From the NCBI GenBank assembly GCA_002474345.1, contig DKQD01000207.1:13236-30602 (forward strand): a DNA stretch of 17,367 bases, written 5' to 3'. Positions within the stretch are counted from its first letter, which is position 1; the number at the start of each line of letters is the position of its first letter. Below the pieces are notes generated by a model. The model was not told the origin of the DNA. It worked only from the letters and a program-made list of their open reading frames with translations, and ran no database searches. This document shows, one piece after another, positions 8,647 to 14,275 of the stretch. The translations under genes were made by a program, and so were the position numbers. This DNA is from Bacteriovoracaceae bacterium UBA7317. GTDB taxonomy: Bacteria; Bdellovibrionota; Bacteriovoracia; Bacteriovoracales; Bacteriovoracaceae.

Positions 8647-9371
8647 AACTCGCCCTTGTTGGCTTTGGGCGGTTTGGGCAATTGATTGCCAAAACCCTTG
8701 CTAAAGACTTTGAACTTATTATTCTAGACTCTAATATCGATTTAAAAGAAAAGGCCACCAATCTTGGCGCCCATTGGGGAGAAGTTGAAGAGCTTAGTAG
8801 CTGCCAAGCCGTTGTCCTTGCAACTCCCATATCAACGCTCCCAAAAATTATCGATTGGATCAAACCTCACTTAAATAAAGAGGTCATTGTTATTGATGTT
8901 TGTTCAGTTAAAGAATGGCCTTTGGCCCTTATGAAGGAAGGTCTACCAAGTACAATCAATATTTTAGGGACTCACCCTATGTTTGGCCCTGATAGCGTCA
9001 AAGAAAATTTCAAAAATCATAAAGTGGTTTTATGCCCTGAGAGAATTTCTGAAGAGTGCTTGAAAAAAGTGACCCATTATCTTGAAGGCCTAGGCCTTAC
9101 CCTCCTTACCAAAACGGCCAAGGAGCATGACGAAGAGATTAGCCGTTCTTTAATTCTAACCCACTTCATTGGAAGAACACTCATTCACTTTGGAGCAGAA
9201 AAGCTTGATATTGAAACGAAGGGCTACCAAAGCCTCCTCACCATCTTAAAGCATGTTGGTAATGACAGTCCTCAACTCTTTCAGGATATGAACCGGTACA
9301 ACCCCTACGCCAAAAAAATGCGAAGGGATTTTACAGAGGCGCTCCAACAAACAGTTGAAAGTATTTCTTAG
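8643..9371 (+). CDS. tyrA: prephenate/arogenate dehydrogenase
   Basis: This 242-residue protein should catalyse the oxidative decarboxylation that commits prephenate (or arogenate) to tyrosine. An N-terminal Rossmann fold carries GFGRFG (8-13), followed by D29 at the end of strand 2, which suggests NAD preference. S88 in VCSVK, H111 in GTHPMFGPDS and H174 in LTHFIG match conserved active-site positions of TyrA proteins. The C-terminal helices contain FQDMNRYNPYA (213-223). It is shorter than typical 280-370 residue TyrA proteins and has no ACT or mutase domain; the mutase is instead fused to the DAHP synthase two genes upstream. AAAGGAG at 8631-8637 and the 4 nt overlap with the aminotransferase support coupled translation. 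It converges on the cytochrome c gene, overlapping it by 4 nt. Confidence 0.88.
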   Translation: MKLALVGFGRFGQLIAKTLAKDFELIILDSNIDLKEKATNLGAHWGEVEELSSCQAVVLATPISTLPKIIDWIKPHLNKEVIVIDVCSVKEWPLALMKEGLPSTINILGTHPMFGPDSVKENFKNHKVVLCPERISEECLKKVTHYLEGLGLTLLTKTAKEHDEEISRSLILTHFIGRTLIHFGAEKLDIETKGYQSLLTILKHVGNDSPQLFQDMNRYNPYAKKMRRDFTEALQQTVESIS

Positions 9372-9742
9372 TTATTTAAATAAAAGTGAAGGGCCGGGAT
9401 ATCATTTTTGAGGTCTTCAAAGACTGGCATTTGCTGGCCGACTCTTTTTGGCTTATAGCCTTCTGGATACTTACCCAGCAAAACTCTATGGGTTAGTAAC
9501 TCCATTGAAGATCCATAAACATCTGGGCCTACGGCCCCCGCTAGTTTTGGGTTAGCGTTATGACATGAAATACAAACGGAGAAATAAACACCCTTACCTT
9601 TAGAATAGAGTTTTTTTTGCTCTGGAGTCCAAGACTGCTCTTTTTTAGAGCCTTTGCAACCCGTTAGAGAAGCTAGTAATCCCATTAAAAGAAAAGCCTG
9701 GAAAAAACTCCAGGCTTTTTTTATCAATAAGTGATTTATCAT
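9368..9742 (-). CDS. membrane-anchored lipoprotein monohaem cytochrome c
   Basis: This 124-residue protein begins with a lipoprotein signal peptide: basic n-region (HLLIKK), hydrophobic core, and lipobox SLTGC with C29 as the lipidated cysteine. After a short charged linker comes one class I cytochrome c domain. C57-x-x-C60-H61 binds haem, and M105 in QQMPVFEDL is the likely distal ligand. It should sit on the outer face of the inner membrane and carry electrons. I prefer ATG 9742 over the TTG one codon earlier, because AGGAAG at 9751-9756 is then 8 nt away. A later ATG at 9685 would leave too short a signal peptide. It lies 17 nt after the PuuD-like gene, and PuuD itself carries a C-terminal cytochrome c domain, so the two products probably form a complex. 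A terminator-like hairpin overlaps its 5' end. Confidence 0.9.
   Translation of the reverse strand: MINHLLIKKAWSFFQAFLLMGLLASLTGCKGSKKEQSWTPEQKKLYSKGKGVYFSVCISCHNANPKLAGAVGPDVYGSSMELLTHRVLLGKYPEGYKPKRVGQQMPVFEDLKNDIPALHFYLNN
9692..9722 (+). terminator. intrinsic terminator for the aromatic operon, inside the cytochrome c gene
   Basis: GCCTGGA (9696-9702) pairs perfectly with TCCAGGC (9709-9715) around a 6 nt loop. The flanking AAAA/TTTT extends the stem to 11 bp, and the + strand continues as a run of seven T (9716-9722). This is the only canonical rho-independent terminator I found in the window. It is oriented to stop transcripts from the tyrA operon, about 325 nt past the tyrA stop. On the - strand the stem is followed by TTTTCTTTT, so it may also act in that direction, within codons 10-16 of the cytochrome c gene. 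Confidence 0.75.
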
Positions 9743-9759
9743 CAAAAAATCTTCCTTAC

Positions 9760-10449
9760 TTATTTACACATTATATCAACAATGAGGTATTGAACAAGGA
9801 GAAGGACGCAACCACTCGTCACAACGCCTTTAACCGATGTCATCGGACCCATTTTCTTTGGACCAAATGCTGCATTAATCTCAATCAAAACAATTAACGC
9901 AGAGCACACTAAAAAGGCTGGCCAAATTCCTGTTTCTCTAACGGAAATAGTAAAGTGCGATGCTGCACCCATCATGAAAAGAAGTGGAATTGAAAAAAGT
10001 GTGTTTGTTCTTGAAGCAACTCCTGCCCTTGCCGCAGCTGCTGCTGCATCACCCAAATCTTGTCCGTTGGCCTTTCCAATTATAATTTTCTGAGCAGGCC
10101 AAATAATGAGCCAAACATTAAGGAACATAAAAGTCCCCATTAAACTTCCTAAGAGGATCCATACGGTCCAAGAGGAATTACCAAGGTTGGCCATTCCAAT
10201 TTGGTCAGCACGGTGCCAAAGAAGATACATACCAGAAATCCAAGTCCATAAAGCTCCAAACCTAAACCACCAAAGTGCATTTGGAACCATTTCCTTAACA
10301 GCGTTGTCTTTAGTCGTCGCATCAGTAGACTTAAACCATCCACCTTGAACAAAATTAAAAAACCACAGCATTCCAATCCAAGCAACACCTGCAAAATAAT
10401 GGACCCAACGCCCAAAAATTTCTGCACCACCCTGAGAAAAAATTTCCAT
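9760..10449 (-). CDS. PuuD-like (urate oxidase N-terminal type) integral membrane protein
   Basis: This 229-residue protein has about six hydrophobic segments, near 15-36, 60-80, 93-117, 149-168, 174-193 and 207-226. RWVHYFAGVAWIG (14-26), the IIWPAQK-IIG stretch (115-124) and ASRTNTLFSIPLLF (145-158) followed by ASHF (163-166) resemble the membrane domain Urate_ox_N (formerly DUF989). That domain forms the N-terminal part of the bacterial cytochrome c urate oxidase PuuD. Histidines H17, H79 and H165 are possible haem or metal ligands. PuuD is longer because it also has a C-terminal cytochrome c domain. Here that part is a separate gene immediately downstream. No allantoin or purine genes are present, so urate as substrate is not supported. 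The family match is from memory of motifs, not a search. An AGGGTAGG-like site precedes the ATG. Confidence 0.7.
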   Translation of the reverse strand: MEIFSQGGAEIFGRWVHYFAGVAWIGMLWFFNFVQGGWFKSTDATTKDNAVKEMVPNALWWFRFGALWTWISGMYLLWHRADQIGMANLGNSSWTVWILLGSLMGTFMFLNVWLIIWPAQKIIIGKANGQDLGDAAAAAARAGVASRTNTLFSIPLLFMMGAASHFTISVRETGIWPAFLVCSALIVLIEINAAFGPKKMGPMTSVKGVVTSGCVLLLVQYLIVDIMCK

Positions 10450-10528
10450 AAAGCCTACCCTTTTTAATCGTTATTAAATTTTGTTTACCAAAAGCCCTTA
10501 TTTAAAAATACTTAATTAATTTTGTTTC

Positions 10529-10545
10529 TTATCAAAAGTTGATAA
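10529..10545. promoter_or_regulatory. perfect inverted repeat, candidate operator
   Basis: TTATCAA and TTGATAA form a perfect 7 bp inverted repeat with a 3 nt AAG spacer. It lies 80 nt before the PuuD-like start, in the 284 nt gap between divergent genes. Read on the - strand, TTGATA could also serve as a -35 element, so a bound protein would overlap the promoter. The half-site order is the reverse of an FNR box, so FNR is not implied. AT-rich composition makes chance occurrence possible. Confidence 0.35.
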
Positions 10546-10576
10546 TAAATATATTGGTTCAAAAAATCAATTTAGT

Positions 10577-10588
10577 TTAAGGCCTTAA
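10577..10588. promoter_or_regulatory. 12 bp palindrome TTAAGGCCTTAA
   Basis: A perfect 12 bp palindrome with a GGCC centre lies in the same divergent gap, 157 nt before the response regulator ATG and 128 nt from the PuuD-like start. It has no loop and no T-run, so it is not a terminator. A dimeric regulator site is one possibility; no specific factor can be named. Confidence 0.25.
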
Positions 10589-10733
10589 CCTTATTTTGTT
10601 GGAAGTCTAAATTAAGTAGAGAAAAGGTAAAATTTGCCTTTATTCTTGTCACACTTTTTCCGATAGAAGGGACATGGATAGTCGGTTATACACACTAGGT
10701 CAAAATATAAAATAGTGTTTGGAGTTTTGTCTG

Positions 10734-12086
10734 ATGGGCCAGGGGAAAATCCTCATTGTAGATGATAGCGAAAGCAACGCAGCTGTAATGGCGATGCATG
10801 CTGAAGCTGAATGGGAAAACCCCATCATTACGGCTTCGAGTGTTCAAGATGCCATCTCTATTTTGAACCAACACAATGATATCGTTACCGTCATCTCTGA
10901 TTACAATATGGGGGAAGGTACTGGCGGAGACCTCTACGAATTCATAAAAAAGGACAAGCCAACAATCTCCTTTATTTTGATTGCTGGAGACGATATCGAT
11001 ACTTTTAAGAGTAACCCTCTTTTTGCAGACCTCTTTAAAGAAAATCCTCCTGCTTTTATTGCAAAGCCTTTTGAAAGAGAGGACTTTTTAGGGCCTATCA
11101 AGCATTACTCTGGAAATAGACTTTCAGACGGTAGCTCACGGTACAGAAAAATTGCAATCGAACGCTTCCTCATGTTTAACGAAGTCCTAGTCGCCGCTTA
11201 CATAAAACTTAGTGATACAAAGTATGTCAAAATTTTAAGGAATGATGATAAATTTCCTGAAGAAACAGTCAGAAAGTACATAAAAAAAGGCGTTAAGTTT
11301 CTTTTTATTGAAACAACTGAATACCAAAAGTTTTTAAAGTCTGCGAGTAAGAAGATTCTAAGTAAACTTTCAAACAAAAAAGTTGGAATGAAAGAAAAAT
11401 TAGAGTTTCAAGTCCATTCAGTTGACAGTATTCATAGGGGACTTAGAGATTTGGGCATGAGTGAAATAGCGGTCACTCTTGCTGATAAGTCAATGGACAC
11501 AACTGTAAACTCAATCAAAAAGAATAAAAGTATATCAGGGCTTATAAGCAAACTCCTTTTAAGGAAAAACTATATTTATCAACTAAGTATGCTGACAAAT
11601 TACCTAAGTGTGGCCATCGCTGAAAAAACTGACTATGGGTCACCTTCAAGTTATAAAAAACTGACCATGAGTGCACTTTTGCAAGACCTATCCCTTGAGA
11701 ACGAAAACCTTGCAAAAATTGTTGACCTAAACGGTGAACCCTTCCAAAAACTCAAACCAGACCAAAAGAAACTTGTTGAAAACCACCCACACAAAACCAT
11801 AGAGCTCCTTGAAAAGGTTGATGACTTTGCTGCTGATTCAAGAACTATTATTATGGAGCACCATGAAAGACCGTCAGGAAAAGGCTTTCCAAGAGGAATC
11901 AATCATTTAAAGATTGCCCCTCTTTCATGTGTTTTTATAATTGCCCATCATTTCGCTCACAGGCTCTTAACAGAACCTATGACTTCAGAGACACTCCAAA
12001 GCATCAATATAGAGCTGAAAGAGCACTTTGGGAAAGGAAACTTCAGAAAAGCCTACCAGGGTTTTGTTAAATCTTTCAAAGGTTAG
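10734..12086 (+). CDS. response regulator with degenerate HD-GYP-like output domain
   Basis: This is a 450-residue cytoplasmic protein. I start it at ATG 10734 because GGAG (10721-10724) lies 9 nt upstream; a TTG at 10719 would overlap that site. Residues 4-120 form a receiver domain with D10-D11, phosphoacceptor D56 (VISDYNMGEGTGG) and K111 (AKPFE). The conserved Ser/Thr seems replaced in ILIAGDD. Residues 135-270 are a helical region of unknown type. From about 280 the chain follows the HD-GYP pattern: HPHKTIELLE (351-360), HHERPSGKGFP (376-386) and AHHFAH (404-409). Key residues differ: the HD dyad is QD (317-318), GYP is GFP, and a late aspartate is replaced. It may be a weak or inactive cyclic-di-GMP phosphodiesterase, or a binding protein. 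No partner kinase is adjacent. Confidence 0.8.
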   Translation: MGQGKILIVDDSESNAAVMAMHAEAEWENPIITASSVQDAISILNQHNDIVTVISDYNMGEGTGGDLYEFIKKDKPTISFILIAGDDIDTFKSNPLFADLFKENPPAFIAKPFEREDFLGPIKHYSGNRLSDGSSRYRKIAIERFLMFNEVLVAAYIKLSDTKYVKILRNDDKFPEETVRKYIKKGVKFLFIETTEYQKFLKSASKKILSKLSNKKVGMKEKLEFQVHSVDSIHRGLRDLGMSEIAVTLADKSMDTTVNSIKKNKSISGLISKLLLRKNYIYQLSMLTNYLSVAIAEKTDYGSPSSYKKLTMSALLQDLSLENENLAKIVDLNGEPFQKLKPDQKKLVENHPHKTIELLEKVDDFAADSRTIIMEHHERPSGKGFPRGINHLKIAPLSCVFIIAHHFAHRLLTEPMTSETLQSINIELKEHFGKGNFRKAYQGFVKSFKG

Positions 12087-12124
12087 TTAACATTATACTA
12101 GTTTTGTTCAAATTAAAAATACCG

Positions 12125-13015
12125 TTAGGGGCACAGCTCTTTTATATATTTTAGATGCTTCTCTGCTTCTTCACTTTTAGCCTCAACACCTTTAGCGAGA
12201 CTCAGGCAAGGCCTTGTTACAGTATGATCTCCCAACAGTTCCTTTAAAGATTTAAGACCTTTATTAAAAGTCTCAATAATTTCCTTATTGCCTTCTTTCG
12301 TTTTATTTAAAATAAGGTGAAGCTTATAATAGTGGACAGGCTTTTTATGAAACGCTAAAAGGTTTGCACTAATGGGGTCTTTTTCACCTATTTTTTTTAA
12401 ATAGTATTTAGCAATCGTTGGCTCTACTGGAAAAAGGTCAATGCTTCCTTTAATAAGCCTTCTTAAATTTGAGATGATTTCCGCCGTTGGAACCGTTTTT
12501 AAAAGGCCTTTTTTTATAATAAGGTCCATTTTAGTCCCGTAACTATAACCCATTGTTGTGCCAATCGCTTTTCCTTTTAAGTCCTTAAACTTTTTCCACT
12601 TAAATTCCTCTTTCTTTCTATGAAAAAAAACGACAATCTGCTCGAGAACAACATCACTAAAGAGAAAATCTTCCTCCCTTTTTGGAGTCTTGCTCCACAA
12701 AAGAGACCCATTAAAGGTTTGTCCTTTTTTGGCTTCGATAAGACTTAAACTCCATGGAAGGAAATCGACTTCTATTTCTTGCCCTACTCTTTTGAAGGCC
12801 TCTTTTACAAGATAAATGGAAATGCCCTGATTTTTTTGAAATGCTGAGGCGTAAGGTGGATACTCACCAATAACAAAATAAAGTTTCTTTTTGGAAGCGG
12901 GGACCTCTCCATTTTTTGAAACAGACCCATCACTTTCCATATCAATCTGGGGATAGACTGCTTTAGAAAATAAAAAAGAGTAAAAGAGTAATAAAAAGAA
13001 CTTAGATCCTGTCAT
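12125..13015 (-). CDS. periplasmic solute-binding protein, SBP_bac_3-like
   Basis: This 296-residue secreted protein has an N-terminal signal peptide (hydrophobic residues 5-20, likely cleaved near 19-22). The mature part resembles the family 3 extracellular solute-binding fold: GEYPPYAS (50-57), GISIYLVKEAFKRVG (64-78), TPKREEDFLFSD (110-121), and KFKDLKGKAIGTTMGYSYG (142-160) at the second lobe. These proteins bind amino acids or similar small molecules for ABC importers or for sensor kinases. No permease or ATPase gene is adjacent, so it is an orphan and its ligand is unknown. C270 and C295 could form a disulphide. The ATG is preceded by GGAGGGAA, a strong ribosome binding site. It follows the 342-residue gene by 76 nt on the same strand and converges on the response regulator gene. 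Confidence 0.78.
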   Translation of the reverse strand: MTGSKFFLLLFYSFLFSKAVYPQIDMESDGSVSKNGEVPASKKKLYFVIGEYPPYASAFQKNQGISIYLVKEAFKRVGQEIEVDFLPWSLSLIEAKKGQTFNGSLLWSKTPKREEDFLFSDVVLEQIVVFFHRKKEEFKWKKFKDLKGKAIGTTMGYSYGTKMDLIIKKGLLKTVPTAEIISNLRRLIKGSIDLFPVEPTIAKYYLKKIGEKDPISANLLAFHKKPVHYYKLHLILNKTKEGNKEIIETFNKGLKSLKELLGDHTVTRPCLSLAKGVEAKSEEAEKHLKYIKELCP

Positions 13016-13091
13016 AAATTTCCCTCCTTCCCTTATTTTTTTCTAAAAGACCAAACAAGTCTAGTTCTTATTTATTTGAAAAAAATCAAGT

Positions 13092-14120
13092 TCATGAAGT
13101 CCAGGAAAAAGAAAAATCCAAACTATGACCAATTCTTTTTGAAAAGTTTTTAATAGACTTCACCGCGGCTTCTTTTTTTAACCTGCCCGGGATAAGAACT
13201 GCTAATCGCGACTCTACAGAAAGATCTTCCTGCACAACTGAATTGAGATTGAAGGAAGGTATTGGAAAAATGACTTTTGCCATTCTTTTGTTCACTTTAT
13301 CTAAAAATCGCGACAACTCGGCAAAGTTTTGAATAAAGGTATCGGAAAAGTGAAAAGACCAATTGGCCGCAGGAAGAAAATCGATATAATGAATAAGTTG
13401 ATAATTAAGCTGAATCCAAAAGTTCTCGGCGTCAATCGTCAATGATTTATTATCAATAACTCTGTGGAAGGAGACGCTCTTTAATTTGTCTAAACGCGGG
13501 AGGTTTCTCAATAACGTCCCTAAAAAGTCAGGCAAATAAAGGAGCCTTAAGAATGAAGGAAAAGCCTCTATATGAAGCATTTCCTTTTCAGTCACAAGCT
13601 TTTGCAACTGAGGTATTTTTTCTTTAGGCATGGCCCAAGTATTGGTTCCAGTTCCTAAAATAGAATGCAAAAGCATTACAAGAGGAGGTTGCTCTGGAAA
13701 GTGAACAGCTGAATATTCGTAACAAAAGAGAAGATGCTCTAAAAAACTACCGTCAGCATGCTCTGAACTAAAATCGCATTCATCATATAGAAATTGAATG
13801 AGCTCATCTTTAACTTTGGGTATCTGGACCTCTTTTTTGACCTTTTGAAAATCTTTTTCAATGTCTGATGAGGTTTTTTCATCCCAGAAAATATCCTTAG
13901 CAATTTTTGACTGGATCAAGGCCCGTGAAAGTTTACTTTCTAATGTCGAAAAAATAGTTTTATTGAGATTGAAGTGCTCCATGGGTTTGATATAAACCCT
14001 GCCGGCATGATCAGTTGCCTTCCCCCAAGCGATGGCAGCTTTTCTTTGGTAATTATGACGAATATTTAATAAATCAGATGACTGGTCACCCTCAAACTTT
14101 TTTGGACCACTTCCCACCAT
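13092..14120 (-). CDS. uncharacterised cytoplasmic protein, possible HD-like metal site
   Basis: I do not recognise this 342-residue protein with confidence. It has no signal peptide or membrane segment, so it is probably cytoplasmic. Residues 60-110 are charged and helical. The best-ordered stretch is 121-190, where HADGSFLEHLL is followed by HFPEQPPLVMLLHSILGTGTN and then MLHIEAFPSF. The spacing H-x7-H, then LLHS about 20 residues on, resembles HD-like domains of the DUF6817 type (FLDHL, then LFHSIYGT). That would suggest a metal-dependent hydrolase, but the resemblance is by eye only. The C-terminal third (230-342) shows no motif I know. I keep ATG 14120 because GGGG lies a few bases upstream and the next ATG (13982) has no such site. 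It is divergent from the 7TM receptor gene. Confidence 0.6.
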   Translation of the reverse strand: MVGSGPKKFEGDQSSDLLNIRHNYQRKAAIAWGKATDHAGRVYIKPMEHFNLNKTIFSTLESKLSRALIQSKIAKDIFWDEKTSSDIEKDFQKVKKEVQIPKVKDELIQFLYDECDFSSEHADGSFLEHLLFCYEYSAVHFPEQPPLVMLLHSILGTGTNTWAMPKEKIPQLQKLVTEKEMLHIEAFPSFLRLLYLPDFLGTLLRNLPRLDKLKSVSFHRVIDNKSLTIDAENFWIQLNYQLIHYIDFLPAANWSFHFSDTFIQNFAELSRFLDKVNKRMAKVIFPIPSFNLNSVVQEDLSVESRLAVLIPGRLKKEAAVKSIKNFSKRIGHSLDFSFSWTS

Positions 14121-14179
14121 GTTTTTCCCCGTTTTTATTTTTTGTAACTATAGCACTGCTAATGGTCCTAGAAAAGATC

Positions 14180-14209
14180 ATTATAAGATTACCATCTAAT
14201 TAAAATCGA
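14180..14209 (-). promoter_or_regulatory. candidate promoter for the 342-residue gene
   Basis: On the - strand, a perfect TATAAT (plus coordinates 14180-14185) is preceded 18 nt upstream by TCGATT (14204-14209), a weak -35 match. Transcription would begin about 50 nt before the ATG at 14120. TCGATT is also one arm of an inverted repeat whose other arm is TCGATT at 14224-14229 on the + strand, so a regulator there could affect both divergent genes. Confidence 0.35.
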
Positions 14210-14211
14210 CA

Positions 14212-14240
14212 TTGAGATGAGCTTCGATTAATCTTAAAAT
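14212..14240 (+). promoter_or_regulatory. candidate sigma-70 promoter for the 7TM receptor
   Basis: TTGAGA (14212-14217) and TAAAAT (14235-14240) are separated by 17 nt, and each matches the consensus at five of six positions. The predicted transcript start near 14247 gives a leader of about 30 nt to ATG 14276. An inverted repeat (AATCGA 14204-14209 with TCGATT 14224-14229) straddles its -35 element. Confidence 0.5.
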
Positions 14241-14275
14241 GTTATATAAAAAAATTATAAAGCTTGTGGACAAAA

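Noticed and set aside
9760..10449. Naming the membrane gene puuD (urate hydroxylase)
   Set aside because: It lacks the cytochrome domain of PuuD and has no purine-degradation neighbours, so only the family resemblance is claimed.
10529..10545. FNR/CRP-type box
   Set aside because: FNR sites read TTGAT-N4-ATCAA; here the half-sites are in the opposite order with a 3 nt spacer, so I list it only as an unassigned inverted repeat.
10628..10666. CCGATA (10660-10665) with an upstream TAAA as a flagellar sigma-28 promoter
   Set aside because: CCGATA resembles the -10 of such promoters, but the TAAA is 27 nt away rather than about 15, and no other matching -35 is at the right distance.
12087..12124. 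Terminator between the convergent response regulator and binding-protein genes
   Set aside because: The 38 nt gap is AT-rich with no inverted repeat of useful length.
13021..13091. AGAC/GTCT stem between the two - strand genes as a terminator
   Set aside because: The stem is only 4 bp, with no clean T-run directly after it.
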